A program made the translations under genes and the position numbers. A stretch of 64,000 nucleotides of DNA from Ipomoea triloba (taxonomy: Eukaryota; Streptophyta; Magnoliopsida; Solanales; Convolvulaceae), in NCBI RefSeq assembly GCF_003576645.1, contig NC_044916.1:25914367-25978366 (forward strand), given 5' to 3'. The first letter of the stretch is position 1. The number at the start of each line of letters is the position of its first letter. The notes under the pieces are model-generated. The model saw nothing but the letters and a program-made list of their open reading frames with translations. It ran no database searches and was not told where the DNA came from. Below are positions 1 to 12,386 of this stretch, one piece after another.

Positions 1-2740
1 ACTTTTATTGAAAGTATCACTTGTTCTCAGAATTGAAAAATATTAATGAAAATGTAATACTTATTAATTCATAAAAAAATATTATATTTTCGTTGAAAAA
101 TATTACCCGTTTCACATTATACGATTTTATGCAGGTCGAACCGTTACTAATTTTGTCTCTTTTATGAGTAACTTTTTAGGGTTAAAAGTTGAATTATTAT
201 CTACTATATATATATCTACCATACTAATAAGAGCCAAAGAGAGTTAGGCCTAAAATGGGTAGAAAAAATAGCGGTCAAATTATTTAATCAAATAGATGGT
301 TAAGATAATTCAGATTAATATTATTAATAGAGATTGCCTAATTTAACCTTACTTTTATGATTATCCGTTAAGTTTTCCGTTAAATATTCTCTTCTCCGTT
401 AATATTCCGTTAACTTTTAACTTACCCATTAATTTCTATAAGAAATGTTTTAGGTTCGAACCTCATCTCAATCAAATTTGACATAATTAAGTTTCTCACT
501 CTATTTTACTCTTATTAAATTAAATAAATTAGTAGCTACAACAAAAAATGATACATATGTATTTCTTTAATTTAGAATTATGTGACTACAATACCTTTAT
601 TTGAAAAAATTATTCATTATCAAAAAACTACAATACCTTTATTTGAAAAAATTATTCATTATCAAAAAATTAAAATACCTTTATTTGAAAAAATTATTCA
701 TTATCAAAAAATTAAATTAAATTTATTTGAAAAAATTATTCATTATCAAAAAATTAAATTAAATAAGAGAAATAATTTAATTAGTTATATTGTCTTTATT
801 TTCTCTCATGCAAAGATTATTTACATTCAAATTTATCAATTGATATTCATTGCATTGTCCATTATCTTATTTTTGCAATATCTTGTAATTAAATATCAAA
901 ATTATAGTACAAAATAATGTTATATATTTATTTACCAAGTATTTTATTAATACTATGAAAAAAAATTTTGTAAATAATTTGAAGCTAATTATATTAACTA
1001 CTTGGGGATTGGTTGACAAAGAGAGTACTCAAATAATAACCCAACAAATTGAAGCGGAATCACTCTATTTTACTCTTAATGAATTAAATAAATTAGTAGT
1101 TACACCAAAAAATGATACATATGTATTTATTTAACACAATGAAAAAAATAAAAAAGAATAGTTTGAAACCAATCATATTAACTACTGGGGGGATTTATCG
1201 ACAATGAAAGTACTCAAATAACCCATTACCCAGCAAATTGAAGCGAGAAACTACATTTTAATATCTTTGGAATACATAATATTTTAAATTTTCAAATTTT
1301 TATTAATTTATTTAATCTTTTTTCTTAAACTATGGATTTCTTTATCCACAATAACTTATTCAACAATAATGGTTGAACCAAATGAACCCCAAGCAGAACA
1401 CCTGAAGGAAAGTCCATAGCTCTTATATTATAATCTCATTGCATGACGTTGTCATCTATGCTACCAACAATAACCGAATTGCAAATAACACACTACCAAT
1501 AGAAAGAAAGAGAACAAATAGTAAAGATGAACACAGTGACAATGTTACTCAAAAGAGAATTAAGAACACTTAGAAAAATTCAAATTAAAAGTAGTATTTA
1601 TTTAGACTATCATTTTTAGACCAAATATTTAGACTATCGATTTTACAAGGTTGCAAACATTTATTTTAGTAATAATTATAATAATTTTCTATATTATCTT
1701 GGATTCATATACTTTGAGTTAGATATTTAAATAAAAAATTCGACATTTAATTACACATGTATAAACTTCTCCTATATAATCTTGCATTGATATACTTTCA
1801 AATATTTATTTAAATATAAACATTAGGCATTAACTCATTTGCGCAATGCGCGTATAAAACTAATCTTTTAATAAATGTCTTTTGTTATCAATTCCTTTTC
1901 TGACTCTCTTAAAACTCATTCTAAAGCACTTACGTAATTCTGACGTGTATCGTTAATGAAATATAAATTTATCTTATTTTAAGAAAATGAGAAAATTGAT
2001 ATGAAAAAACTTAGTATATAAATATTAAACCTCCGTTTTACAGAAAAATCGACAGTATTACCCTAACTTATAAAGGACTACAATGAGGTAACTGATTTAA
2101 GTGTCTTATAATTGATCAATTCAAATTAAGAAAGTCAATTGGCAACTTCACATGGAGCCAAATGTAAAATCTTAGAATTATCAAACCAATTGTCCAACTA
2201 TTTCGCGATTAACTATTAAATCTAAAATTAGGGTACATGTGTTGCATGCATTTAGAAACAAAATTCAAATTGAACTTTGTGACTGCATACTAGGAAGAAG
2301 TGAAGAACGTGGTATGTGTCGGACCGTTTGTGTGTGATTAACGTTTGGCCGACCAAGGCAATTAGAAATACAAACATAAAGGAAATTAAAGAAGGAAATA
2401 TGGTATAATTGTTTGACTAGTAAAATCTAAATGTTATAAAGAAACATTGATAATGATACCAGGTTTCATAGCATTAATCTTGATTTCAACCATTTATACA
2501 TTATATAATATAATTATTAAATTACATGTTATTATTCAATGTAAGTTTTTAATTGTTAATGCAAACATCAGTTTAAGTGGATTTTATATGCTAAGGTCGG
2601 TACCCCATAGGCCAGTATTGAAAAATTAATTAACCTTATCGATTGTTTATGTTTCTGTCGTTGTTCAAGCTTGTGACATTTGAAAATGATACTTTGTCTT
2701 GTAAAATCGCCTCAATAAGTAATATTGCACTTAAAAATCC
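1..2740. other. AT-rich intergenic DNA with local duplications
   Basis: No gene is supported here. The open frame at 582-917 is a by-product of a tandem repeat. Sequence at about 494-574 plus 950-1055 is repeated at about 1062-1245 (shared words include tactcttaatgaattaaata and attaactactgggg), so a local duplication appears split by the tandem-repeat block at 576-945. From 1246 to 2740 I see only AT-rich sequence without a recognisable coding region or clear repeat. Confidence 0.6.
582..757. repeat. tandem repeat, about 43-bp unit, four copies
   Basis: Four head-to-tail copies of a unit containing 'cctttatttgaaaaaattat' followed by 'tcattatcaaaaaa' are directly visible. The first three are almost identical and the fourth has diverged. 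The unit length of about 43 bp is not a multiple of three, yet the repeat reads through as an open frame because the unit lacks stops in that phase. I regard the implied peptide as chance. Confidence 0.85.
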
Positions 2741-2744
2741 TAAC

Positions 2745-2998
2745 CATATGAGAAACACTTCCCGGTGAAAACTTCTGGACAAATTCAAACCATTGATCTG
2801 CAAGATCTGATAGATGAAAAATCAAATAAAAAATAAGCAAGGTCATTTTCATAAATATTATAAATTTTTAAAATAAACGGGTCATTTTAATAAATATTAC
2901 AAAATTTTGTTTATTTTCAACTATTAAATCTACTAGATTAATAGTTTGAATTTGTCCACTGGTTCTCACATGGGCATGGTTCTCACTTGATTATGGAC
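2745..2998. mobile_element. MITE-like inverted-repeat element
   Basis: The left side (about 2752-2830: gagaaacacttcccgg, then ggacaaattcaaaccattga) is mirrored by the right side (about 2925-2998: ttaatagtttgaatttgtcc, then gttctcac). This gives a hairpin of roughly 250 bp with AT-rich arms. A second relative lies at 31000-31230. No transposase and no clear target duplication were found, so the superfamily is open. Confidence 0.5.
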
Positions 2999-2999
2999 C

Positions 3000-3685
3000 C
3001 GTGGCATCGAATTTTTCTTGTAAAATTTACCTCTTCTAATTTGTGATTTGCTAATTATTACACATTAGTGAGGTTTACGTAGTGTACATCATCGAGTAGT
3101 GATTGTGAATTTTCATCATCACCAAAAAACAGTTATACAGAACAACAAATTTTGTTCTTTTATTAATTGATAAATGCATCTTTAGTACGAGTAACAAAAA
3201 GAGTTTATTTTGTCCAAATAATTGAAACGATCTGTTGGGGCCCTAAAGTTACCCTTTTTTCCAAAAAAGATTCCTTTCTTTTTAGCATATCTTTAGAATA
3301 GTTGTATTGTTGTTAATGATGTAATAGTTTTCCTGTTTTATATGTATCATTGTCAAGAAAATTGTAATACGAAAAGTCTTTTGAGCCACAATTTTCTTTT
3401 CAAATGCATCATTTAAATTGATTGATTTTAAAATGACCACTCTTCTTATACAATTCATCAATAAAGTCTCGCTTCTAATAGTTGAGTGATGACTCAAACC
3501 CTACCAAAAACATGAGTCATTAAGAAACTTTAAGTCTTTAACCAATTAGTGGTGAAAATCGCTTGTGTTCAGAAATGTACGGGAGAATTTGGAATCACAT
3601 AGGAAATTTGAGAGTTATTTCTTTCATGAGTCTTGGAATGGGTCCATAGAGGTCCAAGATATAATTTGGTAAAGTGAGAAAACTT
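3000..3685. other. intergenic, nothing recognised
   Basis: AT-rich sequence with no supported gene. Short open frames such as the one at 3282-3497 on the minus strand have no domain and look random. Confidence 0.5.
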
Positions 3686-3800
3686 GAGTTATTAATTTTT
3701 TTTAGTACTATCAATTCTATTACAGTGTAGTATTTGTTCAATATATTTTCTCTATCAGTTGTAGCACAAAGAGTCTATTATTATTATTATTATTATTAAA
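3686..3800 (-). repeat. SINE 3' fragment (SINE family S1) with adjoining TTA microsatellite
   Basis: Read on the minus strand this gives gactctttgtgc, then a diverged stretch, then a tail with 'actgtaatagaattgatagt' ending in an A-run. That order matches the other S1 copies in this window (16868, 25702, 41015, 63365 and, in sense, 27262 and 60488). Only the 3' half is present. A (tta)n run follows at about 3779-3797. Confidence 0.6.
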
Positions 3801-4559
3801 TATAATAATAGAAAGAAAGAGCTACATAAAATTTGTTTTTTTATATGGAATTCATACCACTTTTTTGTGGAAGAAATTAACCTATTGGAAATTAGTGATT
3901 TAGTCGCGCATTAACTACTCTGATGAAGACGTACTGCTCGCTGAGTTTGTATGGTGGAATTTAGAGGAAATATAAAATAAGTTTAAAAAAATTTAATTTA
4001 TTAAAAGAAAGAAAAGAGAAAGGCAAAATAATAAAAAATAATAAAAAAGACAAGAAATTTAATCTTTTAATTATTATTTTTTTTCATATTCCTTTTTTTT
4101 TTAAATTGATTTACTGTTAAATTTAAAAATTCTCCAATTAAAATATTAGTCAATGATGAATCTATAGGCAGCTTTCTTCTTTCCAAACAAACCCAATTTA
4201 TTACACCAATCAATTTTACCTATTCAAACACGGCACTGAGATGTTTTGCTTCTTAGTTTTAAACATTTTTAGTCTTTACAATTGAAAGCATTAATGCTCC
4301 CATAAATGAAGTTACTTCTTACCTCACTCTCCATCCCATCATACTTTTACATCATAGACAGCTATCATCATGAGTACGCCTAACCATCGTAGACAATAAA
4401 TTATATATTTTATAAATTAGAAGATGTGGGGATACTCCTAACCATGAAACCACAGAAATGGAAATTGGAAACATAAAATTTCATATAATATGAAATTTAG
4501 AAAGACATTAACTATGAAAGGCATTAATAGAAATAAAAATAAATAAAAATAAAACTAAA
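3800..4559. other. intergenic, nothing recognised
   Basis: AT-rich sequence with short A- and T-runs. No gene or defined element was seen. Confidence 0.5.
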
Positions 4560-7500
4560 ATAAACCATAGCGTATGCATGTATTAATTGGAAGAGTGGAA
4601 AAAGGAAAGATTGCTTTGTATGGTACTTATAAGCCGTATATCTTCTGCCTGCTTGAACCCAAGGTCTCGGGAAACAATGCAGATACGATTTGTAATAAGA
4701 TGGGTTATGATGAGTGGCTTCGGGTAGAAGCTATTGGTTTTAGCGGCGGGATTTGGATTTTTTGGTATGCTTCTATCAAGATAGAGGTCTGGTTTACTCA
4801 TCCACAGTTTGTTACTTTGAAGGTACAAGAACAGGGCCATGAGCCTTGGTTTTTCACGGTTGTTTACGGTAGTCCTTCGCATGCTCTTCGTCGTAACCTT
4901 TGGAGCACATTGGACAAAAATGCTCTCCAGATTACTGGTCCTTGGCTGGTGGCTGGAGATTTTAATGCTGTGACTTCCCCGGATGAGGTAAGTGAGCCTA
5001 GTAATTTCTCGCACAGCCGATGTTCTGGGTTTCTGGATTGGATTTTCAATCAAGAACTCCTGGATCTCGGGTTCCAAGGCACTCGTTTTACGTGGTCTAG
5101 AGGCAACACCGAAGACACTTTCAAGGGTGCTCGTCTCGACCGAGCACTGTGTAATTTGGATTGGCAAATGATTTTTCAGTTTGCTCAAGTTTCTCACCTG
5201 CCGAGATTTCAATCAGACCACTCTCCGTTATTGATTAATACGTCTAGTGTTAGCGGGAATAGCCGAATGTCTAGGTTCACTTTTCAGGCAGCTTGGCTTA
5301 CACATAAAGGTCTTAAAGATGTTGTTATGAATAATTGGAGGAAAGAAGATGACCTGGAGGCTAACTTGAGAAATCTAAAGATTTCCTTAAACTCCTGGAA
5401 TTCAAGTGAGTTTGGTAATATTCCCCGAAGGAAAAGGAGGATTCTTAAAAGATTGGATGGTGTGCAGAGAGCACTAGACAAGGGGAGGAACAATGGCCTT
5501 CTTAAACTTGAGAAGAAACTTCGGAAGGATCTAGATGTTGTTCTTAATCAGGAAGAACTACTTTGGTATCAAAAATCCAGGGAAGATTGGATTACTTCAG
5601 GAGATCGTAACACTAAGTACTATCATGCATCTGCTGTGGTTCGTTCCGCCCGTCGGAGAAATTTTTACTTGCGTAATGAAGAGGATGGTACGGTGCTAAG
5701 CAAAGAGGAGGCAAAAAATATGGTTTTGAGATATTTTAAAGGGTTGTTCCAAAAAGACGACAATTGCCAACTTAATCATAATTTAGCAGGCAATATCCCC
5801 AGGTTAGCTCCTAAAATTTGGGACGATTTCTATAGGCCTTTTTCAGAGGAAGATATTAAGCAAGCCATGTTTGATATGTCACCGTTCAAAGCGACCGGTC
5901 CGGATGGCTTTTCTGCGGCTTTCTACCAAGCTCATTGGTCAATTGTGGGTGAGTCGATGATCAATTTCGTCAGAAAGTTTTGGGAGGAGGGTCATCTTTC
6001 TGCTGGGCTCAATGACACGATTATATCTTTTATTCCCAAGGTTGAGCATCCTGACTTAGTTTCTCAATTTAGGCCTATTAGCCTTTGCAATGTCTCATAT
6101 AAGCTGATCACTAAAGTCATGACTAATCGACTTAAGAGTATCATGGGCCAAGTTGTGGGGCCGTTTCAGAGTAGCTTCGTGCCTGCGAGGCAGATCTCAG
6201 ACAATATTGTTATTTTTCAAGAAGTTCTCCATTCTCTAAGGCATAAAAAGGGGGCTCATGGCAGTATGGTGATCAAGATTGATTTAGAAAAAGCTTACGA
6301 TCGGCTTTCTTGGGAATTTATTCGTGAAACCCTGCAGGAGGTTGGTCTCAATAGTACATGGGTCAGGAATATTATGGAGTGTATTGAGTCTACCAGATTG
6401 TCCTTTATATAGAATGGCGAACAAACAGATTATTTCTCTCCAGGTAGAGGAATTCGCCAAGGGGATCCAATGTCCCCTTATATCTTTGTCCTCTGCATGG
6501 AAAGATTAAGTCACCTAATTAATGAAGCAGTAAAATAAAAGAGATGGAAGGGCATTAAGTTATCTAGATCAGGACCTATCATCTCTCATTTATTTTTTGC
6601 TGATGATATGGTCCTGTTTGGAGAAGCAACAAAGGAGCAGGTTGAGGTTATTAAATCTTGCCTAGATACTTTCTGTGCGTCATCTGGTCAAAAGGTAAGT
6701 TTTGCTAAATCCCAAATTTATGTTTCCCCTAATGTGTGTCAAAGTGTTGCAGAGCAACTTTCATATGAAGCAGGCATTCCATTAACGAAAAATATGGGAC
6801 GCTACCTTGGTGTACAAGCCATGCATGGTCGTGTTTCGAAGGGAGATTTTAACAATATATTGGAAAGAATAAACTCTAGGCTGGAAGGGTGGAAAGCAAA
6901 ACAACTCACGTTTGCTGGTCGGCAAATTTTGGCCAAAATTGTGCTAAGTTCTATACCTTATTATTCCATGCAAACTATTTTGTTTCCCCTTGGGGTGTGT
7001 GATAATATTGACAAACGCATTAGACAATTCATTTGGAGGGGGTCACAAGAGAAGCGTTCCTGCAACTTGGTTAACTGGGAAACTGTGACACAACCTAAGG
7101 AAGCAGGCGGCCTGGGCATTAGGAAGGCGAGAGAGATGAATATTGCATTTATGGTGAAATTGGGTTGGCGATTATTAAACGAGAAATCTTCACTCTGGGC
7201 ACAGGTCTTAAACAACAAGTACATGAACGGGAAATGGGATATGGAAGTGATTGACCATAGAGACAGGGCTTCTAATGCATGGAAGGGTATTGTCAAGGCA
7301 AAAAACATCATCAAGGAAGGAGCTCGGAAGAGAGTTAGAAGTGGTGACACCACCCTATTCTGGACTGAACCTTGGTTAATGGAAGAGAACTTGGAGTGGT
7401 TGGCACTTGTGGATATTCCAGTGGAAGAACGTGAAGCAAGGGTACAGGATTACTGGAACGAGGAGAAAGGGTGGGATGAATATCTCTTTCAAGGCATTCT

Positions 7501-8733
7501 TCCGGACGTTGTACTCGACAGACTTATGGCGTTTACTTTGTCAACAGAGAAAGATGTGCATGATGAGCTGCTTTGGGCACCTGAAAGTAGTGGTAAGTTT
7601 TCGGTTTCTTCTGCGTATAATATGTTGAATGGTTTTGCAGATTCGAATGTGGATCAAACTTGGGAGAGAATTTGGAAGTTACAAGTGCCGAACAAAATGT
7701 GTGCGTTCCTGTGGCTGGTTCGACATGGGCGTATCATGACAAATCTTGAACGGCGTCGTAGAGGATTTGTCCTTCACGACCATTGCCACCACTGCCGCAA
7801 TTCCACTGAGACGATCGACCATATTTTTAGGAAGTGCCCCAGAGCCCTAGAAGTTTGGAGTAGTTTAATCCCCAAACATGTTATTGATAAGGAATGGAGC
7901 CTGGACTTCACTACCTGGCTAGATAGAAGCATTGCGGGTAAAGGAATTTGCATGGAAGTGGAGAATGGTCCGACGTTGTTTGCTGTAGCCATCTGGTGGT
8001 GGATTTGGAAGTGGAGAAACGAAGAGATCTTCAAAGGATTGGCTAGTAGTGTTCCTAATAAGGGGAATTGGATTAAATTGCAAGTTGCAGAAGTAAAAGA
8101 GGCTTTCCAGAATAGGAAGAAACCAGGTAACGTTGCTGGCAAAAGCATGAGGAGTTTTCTTCGTTGGATTAAGCCGATGGATGGCTGGTACAAACTTAAC
8201 ACTGATGGCAGCAGAGATGCGCAATCGGGAAAGATAGGATGTGGGGGTGTGCTGCGTGATAGCAACGGGGACTGGATCTGGGGTTTTAGTTGCAACCTTG
8301 GGGAAGGATCGATCATGGAAGCAGAGGCCTGGGGTATTCTCAAAGGGCTCAAGCTCACATGGGATCATGGTTACAGGAAAGTGATTATTGAAAGTGATGC
8401 AAAGAAGGTGGTGGATTGGATTACAACTAGAGAAAGGAATAATCTTCCAATTGGGAACGTGGCTAATATTATAAGTGAATGCAAACGGTGGATCGGTAGA
8501 GATTGGGTAGTGCGGGTTATACATATTCATCGGGAGCAGAACAATGTGGCCGACTGGTTGGCTAAAAAAGCTCTTGCTGGAAGCCGAGGTCTCAGTATGC
8601 TGTCTCAACGGGAGACTGGGATTCTTGAGTTGCTTGTTGATGACTCCATGGGAGTGCCTCGACAACGGATTGTTAGTATAGTTAGCTAGCTAGTCGGGGT
8701 TTCCCCCCTCCTTTTGATTAAAAAAAAAATTAA
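4560..8733 (+). mobile_element. L1-type LINE retrotransposon with RNase H, 5'-truncated
   Basis: One long ORF2-type reading frame covers endonuclease, reverse transcriptase, a zinc-binding RT-associated region and a terminal RNase H, and is followed by a short 3' UTR and an A-rich tail at about 8720-8733. That order is typical of plant L1 LINEs with an acquired RNase H. The upstream ORF1 is missing, and the first part of the endonuclease is not recognisable in frame, which points to 5' truncation on insertion. I could not define a target-site duplication because both flanks are simple A/T sequence. See the ORF2 entry for the two nonsense codons. Confidence 0.9.
4574..8689 (+). pseudogene. LINE ORF2 (endonuclease / reverse transcriptase / RNase H), two in-frame stops
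   Basis: About 1,370 codons lie in one frame, broken only by TAG at 6410-6412 (where relatives have Trp) and TAA at 6536-6538. There is no frameshift, because the segments 4574-6412 and 6608-8689 are in the same phase. Endonuclease hallmarks are WLVAGDFNAV (near 4945) and SDHSPLLI (near 5213). RT hallmarks are FRPISLCNVSYKLITK (near 6070), KIDLEKAYDRL (near 6275) and the FADD active-site box (near 6597). A zf-RVT-like region with CHHC spacing lies near 7770. The RNase H has the expected acidic residues in NTDGS, EAEAWG, ESDAK and NNVADWLA (about 8198-8570). The stops lie between the conserved RT blocks, so the copy should not make a full protein. The gene is assigned by motif; no symbol applies. 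Confidence 0.92.
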
Positions 8734-9190
8734 AATTCTTCCAAATTGAGTATTTATACAACCTTTGAATTAATATTCAGTAATTATTTCACTATCGTTA
8801 AATTTCGTGAAGTAAAACCATTACAACTAATAGTAGGGTAACATTAAATTTAACAATACTTAAAATTTGGTAAAGTCAAACTATATTTTAAGTATATAAA
8901 TCATTACAACTATGAGTCGTTACCATTATTTTGAGCATATTTTACTCATTACTATATCTTCAATAATTTTAGGGTATTTTGATCATAAATCATTAATATA
9001 TTATGTCCATAAATCAATACCAATATTTTGAGAAGCCTAAATCATTAGAGTTATAAATCATTACCATTATTTTGATCATAATTCATTTATTATTATAATT
9101 TCAGCTATTTTTAGATATTTTGAACATAAATCATTTGTATATTTTGAGCATAACTTATTGCATTTATTATGAGCATAATTCATGGACAAA
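8734..9190. repeat. AT-rich spacer with degenerate short-word repeats
   Basis: From about 8880 to 9185 the words 'ttttga-cata' and 'aatcattaccatta' recur many times with variable spacing. It resembles other word-repeat fillers in this window (10900-11200, 28400-28860, 31380-31700, 43.6-54.4 kb), but I found no termini for an element here. Confidence 0.45.
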
Positions 9191-9191
9191 G

Positions 9192-9870
9192 TTTTTTCTT
9201 TTTTTTTTAAGATAAAAACTTAATTCATTAAATCATGAGCCAAACAGTTTACAACGAAATCAGGGGAATATCAAATCACTCCCACAACCTAACATAGAAA
9301 AGGCCTCCCAAACAACCGTGTGAGCGGAAAAATTCGCAGATCGCTTAACAAATCAAAAGTCGACATTCTCAATCACAGATGTCAATTCTTTAATATCATT
9401 AAGCATTAACTAATAAACCAAAAGCAAAATTAAAAGAAGAAGCACTAATAGCATGAAAAACAATCTGAGAGTCCATCTCAACATCAATATTACCCATGCC
9501 AGTGCCCTTGAGCTAACTAAGCGCTTCTGTCAAAGTAAGAGCTTCGGCTTCTTTAACAAGAAAACTTCCCATAATGCACATATTTTTGCTGCAAAAAAAA
9601 AAAAAAAACATACCGTTTTCATCTCGTAAAACCCATCCAATCCCCATCACATTATTAGCAGGATCGAACGCAACATCTGAATTCAACTTAAGCCTTCCCC
9701 TCTGTGGTCGATCCCATCGGTCAACGCTAGTAAGCCAACATTCCAGCTTTTCCAAAAAGTCGGAATCTTATCCCATAGCCAATTTTGACTCCCTTCAAAA
9801 TTTACCTTAAAATATAGATAATGAGATTTGATCCTTAGTCTTGTCATAGTAAGATTAAACTCATTAACCA
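9192..9870 (-). mobile_element. LINE 3' fragment with decayed RNase H
   Basis: On the minus strand an RNase H-like segment starts near 9710 (KLNSDVAFDPANN, then GIGWVLRDENG, then EAEALTLTEALS) and continues after a stop with VEMDSQIVFHAI. It ends at the poly-A tail seen as a T-run at 9192-9208. The catalytic Asp-Glu-Asp series is partly visible, but several stops and an A-run inside the domain break it. It is probably a 5'-truncated LINE insertion from a different lineage than the one at 4560. Confidence 0.75.
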
Positions 9871-10535
9871 CTCTATCTTTACGAATCTTTGGTTAATTAA
9901 TTATTCTTCTTGATGTAATTCCTTCCTTAGTCTTTAGGTAGACTTCAATTCCATCATCTTCTCCAATATTGCATTGTCGCCTTTTTCTTCTTCTTGTGCA
10001 TGTTGTTCTTCAAGACTCGTGTCTTCATGACTTTGATATCTTTTCTTTTTGATATCTTTTCTTGGATGGTTTTCGAAATTATCCTTGATTTTCCTTTTTG
10101 ATCTTTAACCACGCCTAACACTATAAAAATAAAACCTTGGGGTCTAATATTTTTCAGTACATTTTGGCATATCAAAATCTATTACAATTTATTCCTAACA
10201 TATTCCAAGTTGTTTTGTGCACTTGATGAAGCCGAAGGTGGAAACGTTTCAAACCAAGAAGACGAGCGAAGCTGATACGATTTTGAGAAGACGAAGTTGA
10301 AGAAAGAAGTCGAAGATGAAGAACATATCGATAGGGTTAGCTTGAATAGGTTTTAATTTATAACCTTAATAAATTTCTTGTCAACAACCTCTTTTTTTTT
10401 ATAAAAAAAAAAATTCATGTCAGTTTAATATGGACTGACAACTTTGATGAAACATGAAAAAAATGGTTATCATTTTATATTTATTAGTTTACTTAATAAT
10501 TAATTAATTTTTCACAATCGGCTAGTTTTTCCGAT
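9871..10535. other. intergenic, nothing recognised
   Basis: Mixed sequence with TTC/TTTTC-rich stretches around 9955-10090. No coding region or element boundary could be supported. Confidence 0.45.
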
Positions 10536-10539
10536 AACG

Positions 10540-10740
10540 ACTAACTTTTAACTTTTTAGTTAGAATTCCTAACTAGATCTAAGACCGTAGGACCTCTATT
10601 GGGTGGGACAGTTGGCCTGAAGATTTAAGGCTTCTCCATTCTCAAAGCCAAAGATCAAACTCTTGACCTTTGGTTAAGAATGGATGAGTCTCTTCCACTC
10701 AACCACGCCCTCCAGGTTTCCATGGTATTAAATTACTAAT
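10540..10740 (-). repeat. tRNA-derived SINE-like repeat
   Basis: On the minus strand the sequence reads 'ggcgtggttgagtggaagag', which resembles a pol III A box, followed about 35 bp later by 'ggtcaagagtttgatctttg', which resembles a B box (GGTTCGANTCC). This is the arrangement of a tRNA-derived SINE head. The 3' end runs to about 10540. Only one copy is seen in the window, so the family cannot be confirmed internally. Confidence 0.5.
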
Positions 10741-10838
10741 TGGTTTGATAATCGAAAATTCAAACCATTGTATAGAGATCATGAGAGGATATTTTCCTTG
10801 TAAATCATAATATTATGGATCTTTATTAGCTAGACAAG

Positions 10839-11244
10839 GGCAATTTATATCGTGGACCAGGGTTTACATTGCATTGTGGACCCTGATCTAATACACAGAA
10901 TTTAACTCCATAATGCACAAAATTCATGTTCATAATACACATAAACACGATATAATAAACATGAATTAAACACTTCACATAATACACAAAATTCATGTTT
11001 ATAATGCACAGAATTCATGTTCATAATACACATACACATAAATACGTTATAATGAACATGAATTAAACACTTAACTTAATACACAAGATTCGTGTTCATA
11101 ATGCAAAGAAATCATATTCGTTATATCGTGCTTATATGTATGTGTACTATGAACATGAATTATGTGTATTATGAAGTCAAAATCTGTGTATTGGATCAGG
11201 GTTCATAGTGCACTGTGGATCCTAATCCACGATATAACGGTTGC
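10839..11244. mobile_element. non-autonomous MULE-type element, relative of the 43.6-kb MULE
   Basis: The left end reads ggcaatttatatcgtggacc and the right end, reverse complemented, reads gcaaccgttatatcgtgg. Both are followed inward by a near-palindrome with a TGCA core (10851-10890 and about 11205-11235). The interior is a degenerate array of words such as 'aattcatgttcataatacac', partly inverted about the centre. No convincing 9-bp target duplication remains. The assignment rests on terminal similarity to the complete element at 43641-54451. Confidence 0.65.
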
Positions 11245-12004
11245 TTGAGAAAGATCCATAATTACTTGAATAAATCCATATATATTTTACTTAAATTTTA
11301 TGCAAAATAGAATTTTGTCTTAAATGTGATGATATCCAATCAATTAAAAGTGGAGCTAAACATGATATTTGGATTTGGTAAGAAAAATCCAATTTACTAT
11401 ATCTAATGTGTTAGTTATAGAAATATTTTTCATGATTCTCAGCATATAAGCGCATCATGAAGTTCCCTCAATTGACTCAATATAATATAATGCAGTCCAA
11501 GTTGAATTGGAAGGAGGAAATTAATTGGGATTTGAAGAATTTATTAATAGTGATAATGTGGGATACCTTCTATATATTTATTGATATGGTTAAAACATTT
11601 CTTCAAATGCTCAGATCTAATATTTATATCAAGATTTGTGCATCAATTGCACCTAGATTTTTCCAATTCACACAAGTCCTTTAATCCATAATTTATGCCA
11701 AGATTTGGTCTGATCTCCCTTCATATATCGACTTAATCATCATTTCCCTGCTCATTAAATACCAATAGTAATCACATATTCACCTTTTGGCCCCACCCAA
11801 GACATTTTTGGCTCCTTTCGACTGACGCTAGTGGTGCTAGGTTCAGAAGGGCCAGTTAATGTTTGCCTTGAGCGAGGACGGCCTCACCAAAAAAAAACAT
11901 ATTCACCTTTTTTTGGGTGCAACTGAAGGGGACCATTCACCCCAGCTCCTTTAAGCATTGGAAAAATTAGCATTAGTTAATATTTCAAAAAGTTAATTTG
12001 AGGT
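11245..12004. other. intergenic, nothing firmly recognised
   Basis: The open frame 11457-11684 has no domain. A short block at about 11820-11900 ending in 'gaggacggcctcacc' plus an A-run could be the 3' end of a SINE or other retroposon, but the evidence is thin. Confidence 0.4.
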
Positions 12005-12386
12005 ATTAATTTGAATGGGGTTAAAGTAGATTCGAATTTTCTTAGTTGAGAGGGTGAATGCGTTATACTTTATGCTCAAAATGAATAATGAGTGAATGTG
12101 AATTTGATTCTCAGAGCGTACCCATTGATCGAGTAGGAAAATGGAGTTTAGGAAGGCTTTTAAGCCGTATTTGTCTCGCATTAAAAAAACTTGTGAGTTT
12201 GTGCTATTATTTTATAGAAATTTAATTTTGTAAGAAGTTTGAATTTTGTAGCATAGAGACTCTTTCTCACGTGAAGGAGGGTGCAATAAGGCTCATCTCG
12301 CTGTCCACTTTGGAGTGGCAAGGCCATACTGCTTTGCAATAAATCTCTTGTGTTGTATAGAATACTTTGTGCACCAAAAAGAAATG
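12005..12386 (+). mobile_element. degenerate LTR fragment related to the solo LTR at 34537
   Basis: Ordered similarity to the 34.6-34.9 kb part of the solo LTR is visible: aaagtagattcgaattttct, then aaaatgaataatgagtgaat, then gattctcagagcgtaccca, then gtagcatagagactcttt and gagggtgcaa. The LTR ends are not both present and the copy is well diverged. It is interrupted or bounded on the right by the element at 12387. Confidence 0.55.

Noticed and set aside
582..917. Open frame with repeated IPLFEKIIHYQK peptide
   Set aside because: It is the translation of a 43-bp AT-rich tandem repeat without upstream gene signals; no domain and no codon bias.
4583..5212. Minus-strand open frame of 209 codons inside the LINE
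   Set aside because: Shadow of the plus-strand endonuclease frame; no domain of its own.
7774..8665. Two minus-strand open frames (194 and 248 codons) inside the LINE
   Set aside because: Antisense shadows of the RT/RNase H coding region.
10839..11244. 9-bp target duplication for this element
   Set aside because: Flanks (ctagacaag and ttgagaaag) share too few positions to count.
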